Shown here: positions 43,878 through 56,800 of the stretch, one piece after another
Position numbering within the stretch: the stretch's first letter is position 1
How the letters are laid out: the number at the start of each line of letters is the position of its first letter
Assembly (NCBI RefSeq): GCF_003255815.1
Contig: NC_037672.1
Location: forward strand, 107,212,686 to 107,276,685
Direction of reading: 5' to 3'
Length of the DNA stretch: 64,000 bases
Origin: Theropithecus gelada
Taxonomy: Eukaryota; Chordata; Mammalia; Primates; Cercopithecidae
Made by a program: the position numbers and the translations under genes
Notes under the pieces: generated by a model
What the model saw: only the letters and a program-made list of their open reading frames with translations
Database searches by the model: none
What the model was told of the DNA's origin: nothing

Positions 43878-44159
43878 AAGACAGAGTCTTGTTCTGACGC
43901 CTATGCTGGAGTGCAGCGGTGTAACCTCAGCTCACTGCAACCTCTGCTTCCCAGGTTCAACCAATTATTGTGCCTTCACTTCCTGAGTAGCTGGAATTAC
44001 AGGTGTGTCCCACCATGCCCAGCTAATTTTTGTATTTTTAGTAGAGACAGGGTTTTGCCATGTTGGCCAGGCTGGTCTCGAACTTCTGACTTCGAGTGAT
44101 CTGCCTGCCTTGGCCTCTCAAAGTGCTAGGATTACAGGCCTGAGCCACCATGCCCAGCC
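43878..44159 (-). repeat. Alu, reverse
   Basis: AAGACAGAGTCTTGTTCTGA start; CACCATGCCCAGCC end; CTAACAA target duplication. Confidence 0.93.
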
Positions 44160-44250
44160 TCTAACAACTAATTTTAATGAGTATTACTGGACTAGTCTAC
44201 AGGTTCACTGAAAGAAAGGCTACCTGTGAAGATGTGTTTAATTAGCTTTT

Positions 44251-44403
44251 GCCCTCATATCTCAATTCTGTCTTCATTACAGCTCTGTGCTCAGTTTTTC
44301 CATCTATGAAATAAATACGGCCATATCTGTCCCTGGAAGAACTATGCCAAAAGATTTTAAAGAGACAGGCATCATTTGAAGGCAGTATTATTTTAAAGTA
44401 TCA
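44251..44403 (+). repeat. Direct duplication, copy B
   Basis: GCCCTCATATCTCAATTCTG through GGCAGTATTATTTTAAAG matches copy A with small indels. Confidence 0.8.
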
Positions 44404-44559
44404 ATATTACATTTCTTGCAAAGAGCTGCTGAAAGTTAGTTCTCGGTTTTTTGCGCTTTTAATGAGTTTATTCTGTCAATTGGGAAAATATCAACTTCAA
44501 AATCTAAATATATGCCATAAAATGTTGGGACAAATTTTGAGTTGAAGACAGCAGTACAA

Positions 44560-45705
44560 ACTCACGTTGAGCTGTGTACACACCTACAATAATAATTACA
44601 GATGTGTACATATGCATGGGTTAATATACCTACATATTTCTCAATTCTGCTGCAAACAATGACATCCCAGTAGCAACAAGCACATCTAATGCCCAGTTCT
44701 TGGTTTCTAAGTATGATTCTCCAACAAAAGGAACCAGGGCTCTTTGGAGGAGGGGTTGATTCTAGGGATTCTAGCATTGGGGCAGGGAATATACAAGATG
44801 AACCTGGAGCATCTTGTAGTGCCAGAAAGCAAGGAAGTGCTCAAAAATCAAAAGGATGGGCACATCAAAGGGACACAGCAGCCAACCTGGCAGAACTCCT
44901 AATAGCCAAGCTGGACAATTTAAGCAACAAATAAATACTGTGCTACCCAAAATACAAAATATACATGAGTCCATACTGATATAAACAAATTAGAGTGGGA
45001 GGGAGAGACAAATTTCCCATATGCAAAAATTCCAAATACTACATATGGATATTCCCACTTCCAGGAGGTTGAATGTAATCTTCCCCACCCACCACCTCCC
45101 ATGACTGGACTTAGTGACTGTTTTCCAAAGAATAGAAGTATGGAAAGGGAAAATAAACAGTAATTTTCAGCAGCAAAAAGCAACACACACTACCTTAACC
45201 AAGTGTCCAAAGTTAATACACCATCAAGCTGATAGCATGTAACTCCTGACATGATGCAGTGAGAAGGACCTTCACCTCTGGTATTCTTCCAAAAAATCCA
45301 TAACCCCACTCTAATCATGAAGAAAACATCAGACAAACTCAAATTGAGGCACATTCTACAAAACACCTGATCAGTACTCCTCAAAACTGTCAAGTTTATG
45401 AAAAAGAAAGACAGTGGAACTATCACAGACCAGAGACTAATTAGGCATGATGACTAATTCAGTGTGGTATCCTAGACTGGATCCTGGAAAAGAAAAATGA
45501 CATTAATTAAAAAACTAGCACAATCTGAAAAATAAAGTCAAGTTCTGTTAATAGTAATTACCAATATTGGTTACTTAGCTTCTGACAAATTCTTCACGGT
45601 TAAATAAAAGGTTAACACTAGGGGAACTGGGTGAGTGGTCACAGAAGCGCTCCATGTATCTTTGCAACTTCTCTGTAAATCTAAAAGTATTCCAAGTTTT
45701 TTTTA
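44560..45705 (+). mobile_element. Old L1M 3' part
   Basis: It ends with TATCTTTGCAACTTCTCTGT and AAATCTAAAAGTATTCC, the usual end of old L1 3' UTRs. The body has ORF2-end-like and UTR sequence with no coding capacity. Confidence 0.65.
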
Positions 45706-45894
45706 AAATCTGAACATAAAAACTGTTTCTACTGATTTTTGTGTAATTTGTGATCATGAATTATATTTTATAAAGATATTCTGAGTTTGTCCTTTTGAGA
45801 AAGCCAATGCTGCTAACAAAATCCATGAATTCATTATAAGTGTAAAGTTACCTGGACAAATATTTCAATAATAAATATTGACAAACCATTAAGT

Positions 45895-46192
45895 TTTTTT
45901 TTGTTTTTTTTAAGATAGAGTCTTGCTCTGTTGCCCAGGCTGGAGTGCAGTGGCACGATCTTGGCTCACTGCAACCTCCACCTCCTGGGTTCAAGTGATT
46001 CTCCTGCCTCAGTCTCCTGAGTAGCTAAGACTACAGGCATGCGCCACTACGCACGGCAAATTTTTCTATTTTTAGTAGAGATGGTGTTTCGCCGTGTTGG
46101 CCAGCTGGTCTCAAACTCCTGACCTCAAGTGATCCACCCGCCTCAGCCTTCCAAAGTGCTGGGATTACAGGCATGAACCACCATGCCTGGCC
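45895..46192 (-). repeat. AluS-like, reverse
   Basis: AAGATAGAGTCTTGCTCTGT start, CACCATGCCTGGCC end. Confidence 0.94.
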
Positions 46193-46199
46193 GATAAGC

Positions 46200-47766
46200 A
46201 TTAATTATTAATAATGGCTTACAAAACTGTATCTTTTATAAAGGTTTGAAATAAAGAATCAATTGAGGATTCCAAACATTTAAGAGGAAGCCCAGTTTGC
46301 TCACTTAGCCACAAGGCATACATGCGCCTTGTCTCAGTGGAACAGCTGCCACCAATTCAAGTTGGAAGATACTAGGTTCCTGGCAATGACACATCTCCAA
46401 AGTTAGGAACATGGCCCTTTCTGCAGAACATATTTTTCCTTCTTCCCTGTTCTACCTGTAATGACTTACAAAGAACCGCCTCTCCCTATGCTGTCCTTCT
46501 CTGACTTTGAAAGTCATTTCATCTTAATAACTTTGGCCATGGGTTATACCCAAAGGATATATATGGCTTGAGGTCCTGGGCTACGGAAAGGTTAACAACC
46601 AGTAGTCAGAAAAGACCAGTCTAGGAAACATAACTGAGCATTCCAAGAGATTGAAGTTTTCCACATTCATAGACATCTTCAGAAGCTGTTGAAATTTTCT
46701 GGGATTTGCTCTAAACATATGGTAATAATTTTCAATGTAAATAGGAGATCTACAAGAGGCAGTTATTTATATCTTGCCTTTTCCATCCCTTTGGCTCTAG
46801 TTAAAGGGATGCTTTGATACTGAAAAGCAGTATCAAGCACAAATTTTAGTAAGACCACAGTTAGTAAAAGGTTATAGTCTTTAAAAAATCTATGATAAGA
46901 AACAAGTGCTGGGAAATAAATAACAAGGCATAACAGCAAATAGTGCCTTGATGTTAAGTATCTTTTCATTTATCTCATTAAATCCATCTTTTCTCCAACT
47001 TAACAAAGGTTATAGCAAAAGATAACATTTGTCATGTGAGTAGCTCATAAAATAGGAGTGGCTATGCTTCTGAATCACATTCACATCACCTTCTAGGCAT
47101 ATTACATAATACTCAGCTATCCTGGATTTGCTCCCTACGAGGTTATCAGCTGATGGTTCCAATTTTACAAGTGGAAAAATGGAAACCTTGTCCTTGTAGG
47201 TAGTCCTAATAGAAATGGGACTTACTCATATGCTCAACAGGCTACAGAGAAACAACATATTATGTTGTACTTTAATGACATATTATGTGTAATTAAAATA
47301 GAAAAAAAAAGTCCGTTCCTTCTAGGCATAAATGTGTATTTAAAATTTCATAGTAAACAAATACTTGTAAGTAATAATTTCCCCATATTTCCAAATAAGA
47401 TAATGTTGCATAGACCTTATGAATTTTATATTTGATCTTTTTGGTAAATACGGTTGTGAAAATTAAGTTTATATTCTTCTTTTTAAATATTCTCCGCTTA
47501 ACAAGCACTTGTTTTTGATATTGGTCAAGACGTTTGGCATAATAAGTTAGGAAGCAATGCCGGAGAAGATACCTGAGAAGACAAGTGTGCCCTCCCCTAT
47601 CTCCCTCACTTTTTTTTCTTTGAGGTTTTAACATCAAGATATAAATTATTGTAAGGTCTCAAAATAATCCTTTCACAAAAATAAGACAGTTTTATGTTGT
47701 AAAAACATTATTTGTCAAAGGTTATGTTCTTCCATCTTCATCTGTCACCAGCTGTCAGCATCTCCT
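46200..47766 (-). other. PLA2G12A: PLA2G12A 3' UTR and downstream flank
   Basis: Sequence past the PLA2G12A stop; an unknown portion is transcribed. No repeat or other gene is recognised. Confidence 0.5.
47271..47276 (-). terminator. Possible PLA2G12A poly(A) signal (ATTAAA on the minus strand)
   Basis: The hexamer is about 0.5 kb past the PLA2G12A stop. No canonical minus-strand AATAAA was found nearer by eye. Weak evidence; longer 3' UTRs are possible. Confidence 0.25.
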
Positions 47767-47885
47767 TTAAAGATCGGTTTTTTCTTCATAATGACACCTG
47801 CATGCAGCTCGTTGGCTGTCCAGATATGGTTTACAACCCAAATGTATAACACTGTCAAACAAGAGTTCCACTGTTGTTTCACATG
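47767..47885 (-). CDS. PLA2G12A: PLA2G12A coding exon 4 (last)
   Basis: Acceptor CTTATTTTGCAG. It encodes CETTVELLFDSVIHLGCKPY through ...CRCHYEEKTDL, then TAA at 47769-47767. Confidence 0.95.
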
Positions 47886-50800
47886 CTGCAAAATAAGAAA
47901 ATGGGATTACTGTTGGGCAACTGCATTGCTCTCTTTTCACCTATGTTACACATTACGGCACAGCAACAAGCATATCCCTCGTGAGCACTGAAATGTATTC
48001 TAGATGAAAGTCACCAAACTCTCACAAGCTGTAGCATATTTACATACACACATGTAGATATCTATAGACTTCCAGTTTTAGTCTCTTTATCATGCATCTT
48101 ACTTTTTGTATGCATTCAACTGTTCAACCCAATTTTTTTTTTTTGAGACAGTCTCACTCTGACACCCAGACTGGAGTGTCATGGTGCAGTCATAGCTTAC
48201 TGCAGTCTCCACATCCTGGGCTAAAGGGATCCTTCCACCTCAGCCTCCTGCGTAGCTGGCATTACCATGGCCAGCTAATTTTTAATTTAAATTTTTTAAA
48301 TTTAATTTTTAATTTTAAACAGATACACAACACCACACCCAGCTAATTTTTTTTTTTTTTTTTTTTTTTTTTAGGGGCGATGAGGTCTCACTATGTTGCC
48401 CAGACTGGTCTCAAGCAATCCTCCCAACTTGTCTTCCCAAAGTGCTGGGATTATAGGCGTGGGCCACCATGCTTGGCCCAATTGTTTAAACTAGACAAAT
48501 AAGAGTCTTTTAAAATAGCACTGATTAATCAGTGTTAACTTTCTTTTTATTTGAAAAACATAATCACTAAGAGATGTCTGATAATACTCTTAAATTTGCA
48601 TTTTAAGAAAAAATGTTTTAGGTGCGGAAGAAACAAAGTGTAAAAATTGAAACCTCAAAACATTTCATTATGGCCAATGGCTTCTGAGGACTGATCATAC
48701 ATCAGTTAAGAGGCTTAACGTAAACGGAATCCAATCTCTTTGACCAATGTCCTAATTTGACTTGGGGATATGGGAGCATAGAAATCAAAAGTACTTTTCC
48801 CCAGTCAGGTTTGTTTATTTGTTTGTTTGTTTATTTATTTTGAGACAAGGTCTCACCTCACTCTGTTGCCCAGGCTGGAGTGCAGTAGCATAATCTTGGT
48901 TCACTGCAACCTCTGCCTCCTGGGTTAAAGTGATTCTTCCACCTCAGCCTCCTGAGTAACTGGGACTACAGGCACCTGGCTAATTTTTGTATTTTTTGTT
49001 AAAGGTGGGGTTTCACCATGTTGGCCAGGCTGCTCTCAAACTCCTGGGCTCAAGTGATCCACCAGCCAAGGCCTCCCATTACAAGCGTGAGTCACCGCAC
49101 CCGGCCCAGTCAGGTTTTTAAATTTTTTTAAGACTGTGAAAAGGTGATTTATTTACTTTTCTTATTCTAAGAAACCTGAAACATCCAGGTGAGATTATCT
49201 TAACATGTTACACTAAAAGAGATATAGCACAGAGTGACTTTTAGTTATCCAAATACTTTTAGTTTCAAAATATTCATGTTAAGGAAGAAACCTGTCATTA
49301 CAAAATCTTAACATTTTCAAAGTTCTCCAAAAGACGGTGCCATTAAGAAACAACCAACCACAGAAGTGGAGAGGCTATGACTATTAAATAGGAGGTCACA
49401 AGATTATTGGTTTCACATTCTTCTTAAATCAGAAAACAGGAAATAAATCCATCTATGCTTCAGGTTTACAGCTAGTTTACTTTAGCCAAAAGCTGCAAAG
49501 GGAGACAGAGGCTGTGAATTCAAGATTACCTGCAGCAGAGATTTCTTCCTTGACATGAATTATTAGGATATTAGAATCAGGACTATAATATGAGACTATT
49601 TGGAGAATACTGTGTAATAGACAGAACACAGATTTTAAAGTCAGGCTAAATGCTCACTTGGGGCAAGTTACTGTTTTCTAAACCTTCGTTTCCTTCCTTG
49701 AAAAATGGGGATAACACCACCTACCTCTTTAGGTTTCTGTTGGCATCAAATGAAAACATGAATAAAATATCTAGCACAGTATCTTATGATAAGTGCTTAA
49801 AATGTTATTTTCCTTTCCTGCCTTGCCTCTTCTGATTTCAGTGTATGATATGTTCTTTGGCTTGACAGTAGAGAAATATTATAACTATTAGTATTTGAAT
49901 GGTGATTTATTTGTATTTCCACAAATACTTCGTTTCATCCTTATGACAACTCTATGAGATGAGTATCATCATTCTCCTTTTAAAAATGATACCAAAGGGC
50001 CCTTTCCCTTTGCTAGTTTGGTTTTGTATCTCTTCACCATAATACCTCATGGCAGTGAGTACAACTATATGCTGAGTCCAATGAGTCCTCCTAGTAAATC
50101 ACTGAACCTGGGGGTCATCTGGGGACCTTCCCAACAGAAATAGGTAAAGACAAGTCTTCTAGAAATTCCTACTCCAAATCCGGTGTGCAATACTCTTAAA
50201 TTCACTGATGGTATGGTCTGAATGTTTGTGTCTCTTCGGAGTTGAGGTTGAAATCCTAACCTCCAAAGTGATGAAATCAGAAGGTGAGGCCTTTGGAGGT
50301 GTTTAAGTTCAAAAGGATGGTGAATGTGATTAGTGCTCTTATAAAAGAGGCCCCAGAGAGCTATCTAGTCCTCTCCACTAAGTGAAGACACAGTTAGAAG
50401 GCATCTGCTGCAAACTAGAAAATGAGTCCTCATCAGACACCAAATCTGCTAGTGCCTTGATCTTGGACTTCCCAGCCTCCAGAACTGTAGAAAATAACTT
50501 TCTGTTGTCTGTAAGCCACCCAGTCTATGGTAGCAGTCCAGACGGACTAAGACAACTGGAATCAGAGTTTCAAACATTAGCTACTTTAGGTTGTTACATG
50601 ATGACTGGAGATATATTTTAGGGTACAAGGTAGATGAATTCTCTCTCTTGGCCTTAGACACCCCTACTCTCCCAAGGTTTCCTAATGCTTTTTGCTTCTG
50701 TGACTATAAATCATTTTAGATTACAAAATCATCAGCTCCTCACCTCAGAAAATTGAAGTCTGTGTCACAATAGATAATATATGTGAAAGATTTCTATTGA

Positions 50801-53800
50801 CAAACCCTATACTAAAACATAAAGCATTTGATAAAACTTTAAAAAGTACACTCATCCCCAAGCCACCAGAACATCCTTACCCTGAACATGCTGAGTGAGT
50901 CCTAGTGTTTTCTGTACATCTCGGCAGATCTTGGAGAGGCAATATTGGAATTCCTCATCACAGTCATTCTTGCTTTTGCCACAGGTCTCATAGCACCTGT
51001 CGTGTTGGTTGCAACACTTTGTCAGGGAAGGGATACCAATGTTAAGCTGCAAAAGGCATTTGGATGGATTACTGTCAATGAAATGCAAAACTCCTCTGCT
51101 GAAATACCACATTCAAATAGATTAAATAGGCATAAATGATAATGACTGCTGTATAGATAGTTCCAAAATCCATTTCTGCCTACAAATATTTTCCATGTTA
51201 TAAATCTCCCCATTACACTTACCCACACCCACCCATGTTACTCTCTCAGCCATGCCTCACTGCTTCCTATTCTGCACAGGTAACACTCACAGTTACCTGT
51301 CAGTAACAAAACTTCCATTTGTCCAAAACACAAAACATAAGTTTTAAAAAAAGAAAGATAAATCTAAGTCCATTAAAGATTCTCCAGGGGCTAAGCAAGT
51401 ATGATTTTTGGATATTCAAAGTGTTTTGTGGCCTCTCCTTCCAAATAAAATTTACTTTATGTGAAATATCACAGAAAACTTTCCTACAACTCAAATTTTG
51501 TTGTTTTTTGATCTTTAAATATTTCTCCATTCCCCAAAGATACTATTACTCTGAATCTATAACTTCAATTATTTTAAATAACTTTATACACAAAATCCTT
51601 GTGTCTAGGAATCATTCTCATAAACATTTTTTTCCCCATAATACTTGGCTTAGATCCAGTCTCTCCTACAACAACCACACAGCTATCCCACTTAGTCTTG
51701 TTTTAATGTAGAAAACATGATTTATCTATACTTTTTCCCTCTAAGTAGTATTACTTCTGTACTCCAAACTTTTCAACTATGTATGTGATAATATTAGGAA
51801 ATATCACTTAAATAGTATGAACATCTATAAGATTCAAAAATAAAACAACTTTACTTCATTTACTTTGGTTAGGAGTTTTGCCAAAAAGAATCTAATAAAC
51901 CTGATCACTCTTATACCCAGCTAAATTATTTGTGAATCTAAGAGCATGCTGATAGTCTTATATCACCAAAAGTATTACATGATTTACCAGTTATAAAACT
52001 TATCAAATAAAAGACAATATTTACATGAACACCAAACAGTGGAGAGCCACATCCATTCGGTGGGGAGGGTTTATAACCATAACGTGGGAAAGGCTTAGAT
52101 CCTATAAAATATAAATGGTATCATAATTAATTTTCAAATATGATAAAAATAAAATAAATACTCAAAAAGGTCAATATGCTACATTAGTCTTAGAAATATT
52201 TAATATTTACTTGAATGCTAACGTAAGTGCATATGTCTTTATTCTGATGAGCATTAAGAACGCTAATTAGACTTTTTATTTCTCCTGTGGTGAGGAATAT
52301 ATACAAATGTACACATATACACATATACACATATATAGCAATTCATAAAATGTAATTATTTGTAAGCGTATGCCATACGAAACATACAAAAGCTTATCCT
52401 GGACTTCTGGAGATTTCAGAGGTCACTTCCCAGATAGGGTTCATATGTATGAAAGATAAACCCAACCTGTTTTCCTGTACATTCTAACACTGTTTTTTAG
52501 AGCTAAGATAGTATCTTCCCAATCTCCCACAAATGCTTCATTGCATACAAACCTCAATAACCATTAACTAACCAGTTTACTTGGGCAAAGCCTAAGGCTA
52601 AGGAAGACAAGGTCATCTGATGATCATTTAATAACCTTAGTACTACAAGACATTACAGGACCACACAATCTGCCTGCTGCCCTCCCACTCGGTCAACCAT
52701 TCCACAAATATACTCCTTTGCCTTAAGAGGCATACTTGGTGAACTACGGTACTCCAGAAGTACTGCAGTTCTAATGAAGTATTTCCAAAGAACAGAAGAC
52801 TTGGAAGGCTAATGCTCCCCAGTAGCATCAAGTGTTCAGCAACAAAGAAAAAGATGACATTATCATAGCAATCTTAAACTTTGGAAGGTACTTCAGAAAC
52901 ATCTCACCTCATTTAATACAAGCTTACCTCAGAGATACTGCAGGTTCAGTCCCAGACCATCACAATAAAGCCAATATAACAATGAAGCGAGTCACACAAA
53001 TTTCTTTGGTTTTCCAGTGCATATAAAAGTTTGGTTTACACTATGCTGTAGTCTATTAAGCGCTCAATAACACTGTCTAAAAAAACCAATGTACAGACCT
53101 TAAAAATAATTTATTGCTAAAAAATGCTGACACAGATACTAAGTGAGCACATGCTGAGGGAAATATGGTGCCAATAGACTTGCTCAATGCAGGGTCGCCG
53201 CTAACCTTCGATTTGTTAAAAAACAAACCACAATTGTTTGTGAAGTGCATTAAAGCAAAACACATTAAAATGAAGTATGCTTGTATAGAAATCACTTCAA
53301 CCTACCAGTCACCTACTGTCTCTTTGAATGTTTCCCACAACCCTCCTACATCAAGAAATAACCTATTCTACTGTGAAATGACATCAATTGTTAAGACATT
53401 CTTCTGCCTTCTTGTAAGTTCTACCTGTAAACAATCCTCTGCCCCTTGGGGAAACAGAAAAATAAGCCAACTCCCTATTTTACACAATGATCCTTTCAAA
53501 TATTTGGGGCTACAATTTATCTTGCCTTCTAAAATGAGATATTCCCAGGTATTTTACCCTAAGACATGGCAATTTCCAAATATGACCCCACAGTTGGATA
53601 CATATGAGTGACACAAAGTATTCTACCAATTTTCGTTTAACATTTATTGGTAGGAGACTTAAATAAAGACAAGGTTACCCTCCAAAAGTAAATTGAGGGT
53701 AAAAAAGCAACTCTTTCAGTAATCAACCACCAAAATAAGTAACCCCTCAAGGTAATCATTGAAAAATGGTTTCAGCTGGGCTCATGCCTGTAATCCCAGC

Positions 53801-56800
53801 ACTTTTGGAGGTTGAGGGAGTAAAACTGCCTGAGCCCAGGTTTTTGAGACCAGCCTGGGCAACATGAGACCCTGTCTCTATTTAAAATATATATATGTGT
53901 GTGTGTGTGTATATATATATATATACACACACACACACATATATATATATATGAATTTTTAAAAAATAAAAAAAGAGAAAAAAATAAACGGTTTCAGTGA
54001 CTTGCTCAGAAGTTCCATGCTCAACTGAGGTCACTATATACAGCCTCAAGAGAGTAGTATAACCTCATGAAGATATAAAGCTATAGCCTGGACTGGGAGC
54101 GATGGCTCACACCTGTAATCACAGCACTTTGGGAGGCCGAGGCAGGTGGATCACCTGAGGTCGAGAGTTCGAGACCAGACTGACCAACATGGCGAAACTC
54201 CATCTCTACTAAAAATACAAAATTAGCTGGGCATGGTGGCACATGCCTGTAATCCCAGCTACTCGAGAGGCTGAGGCAGGAGAATCTCTTGAACCCAGGA
54301 GGTAGAGGTTGCGGTGAGCCAAGATCGCGCCATTGCATTCCAGCCTGGGCAACAAGAGCGAAGCTCTGTCTCAAAAAACACCACCACCACCACCAACAAC
54401 AACAAAAAAAAACCTATAGCCTGCTCTAAAGGAACAATCTATACAAAAAGGAATGGTTAAGATGAGTCTAGAAAAGGGAAGGCCAATGATAGCACTTAGG
54501 TCTTGTTTTTCCAACCCTGTCTATCATAAGGATGGGTCCTTAACTTCCCTTGGAAGATGAGGGTAGATGACTCAAGCTATCACAGAGAAGTCACCGTGAT
54601 TCTTCAACTCCTACTTTTAGTCCTTCATTCTTTTTTTTTTTTTTTTTTGAGATAGAGTCTCGCTTTGCCTCCCAGCAAGCTGGAGTGCAGTGGTACGATC
54701 TTGGCTCATTGCAACCTCTGCCTCCCAGGTTCAAGGGATTCTACTGCCTCAGCTTCCCGAGTAGCTGGGACTACAGGCGTGCGTCACCAGGCCTGGCTAA
54801 TTTTTGTATTTTTAGTAGAGATGGGGTTTCACCATGTTGGCCAGGCTGGTCTCAAACTCCTGACCTCATGATACACCCACCTAGGCCTCCCAAAGTGCTG
54901 GGATTACAGGCGTGAGCCACAGTGCCCGACCCGGTCCTTCATTCCTAAGAAAACAGTTTATGACTTGGCTTCCTACTTACAAGGGCCTACAGAGGAAGGA
55001 CATACTAACTACTTGGATGTCCAGTGGGCATCTCAAACTTAAGCTGTCCCTCCTGACATTCACCTCAAATTTGCTCCATTCACAGTTCCCTATTTTCAGT
55101 TAATGGTAACTCTATCCTTCCAGATGCTCAGAGCAATAATGTCAGCCATTGTTGCTTATGTTCTTGCGTTCTTATACCCCACATTCAACCCAACATATAT
55201 CCTGTTGGTATATCCTGTTGATCTACCCTCAAAATATCCAGAATCTAATCAATTCGTACCATCTCTACTACTACCAATCCCACTCCAAGCCACAATGGAT
55301 TATTGCTATAAACTCCTAACTAGTTGCCCTACTTTGGTTCCCCTGCCCCACACTAACCCTCATAATCCAGTCTCCACACTGAGCATAAGTGATCTTATTA
55401 AAATATGTTAGATCATGTCTTTTTCTGCTCAGAGCCTCTCCAAAGACTTCTCATCTTATTCAGAACAAAAGCCAAAGTCTATAAAGCCTATGAAACCGTG
55501 TATAACCTGGTCCTCCCATGATTTCTCTGACCTCATCCTCTTCCTATTCTCTCTTCCTTTCTTCCTTAACCTATTCCTCTTTGCTGTTCCACAGACACTG
55601 CAAGTCTGCTCCTGTACCAGGGCCTTTGAACCTGCTCTTCCTGCATGTAGATGCCCTTTTTCCTGACACTAGTTTCTCTTTTACTGCCATGGTTTGAATG
55701 TTTGCATCACCCCAAAATTCATGTTGAAACATAATCACCAATGTGATGGTATTAGGAGGTGGGACTACTAGAGGTGATTAGGTCATGTGGACAGATCTCT
55801 CATGAATGGATTTGTGCCCTAAAAAAGTGGCCCTTAAGAGCTGCCCTGCCCCATCCATCACCATGTGAGGACACAGCTAGAAGGTGCCATCTATGAACAA
55901 GGAAGTGGACCCTTACCAGACAATGAATCTGCCAAATGCTTGATCTTGGACTTCACAGCCTCCAGAACTGAGGGATAAATTTCCGTTGTTTATAAGCCAC
56001 CCAGTTTAAGGCATCTTGTTATAGCAGCCTGAACAGACTAAGACATTCACCTTCTCAGCAAGTCTTCCCTGACCATACTATTGTAGCACATATGACCTTC
56101 TAACATACTGTATCACTAATCTACTGATTTTATTATGTCTCCCCACCCTAAAATGCAAACTCCTTGAAAGCAGACATTTTTGTGTTTTGGATTCCCAATG
56201 CCTAGAACAGTGCCTGGAATAACTTTGCGATTAATTTTTGCAATAAGTATGTGATGAATTAATGAACAGAAGACTTGGAAGGCTAATTTCCATGGCGGTT
56301 GGAATATTCATTATAAATGGAGATCATCCATTGAGAAACCCTGCTGTTTGCCCTAAGGCCTCTTTTGAGTTTGGTGAGCATTCATCAGCCTCCAAAGACT
56401 GATCACTTCTAGCTTGTCACATCTCTTTAAAATACGGCACCTCAGACTGAACATTGTAGGGTAAGATGGGCTTTTTAGCCTTTTGTGGTGGATAAAGTAC
56501 TTGTATTAAAACAGCCTAACATAGTATGTTTCAGCTGTGCCTCACTGCTAACATAGACAGTAGTTAAAAAAAAAAAAAATCAGTTATTTCTAAAATGGAC
56601 TTTTTAATACCTACTGCTAGAGGCTTAGCACTTCTGCAATTTAATTTTGAGCCTAAATATAAGATTGTATATAGTAAGATTCAATCTTGTTTGTTTCAGT
56701 TCACCATTCTCGACTGCTCAGCAGTTTTTAAATCTAGAGCTATTCACCCAGTGTTGCCTGTTGCTCCCAGATAGTCACAAACTTAAGATGCAGATATTAA

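Noticed and set aside
53965..53998. Possible exon or ncRNA next to the palindrome
   Set aside because: Only A-rich low-complexity sequence, with no splice sites or structure.
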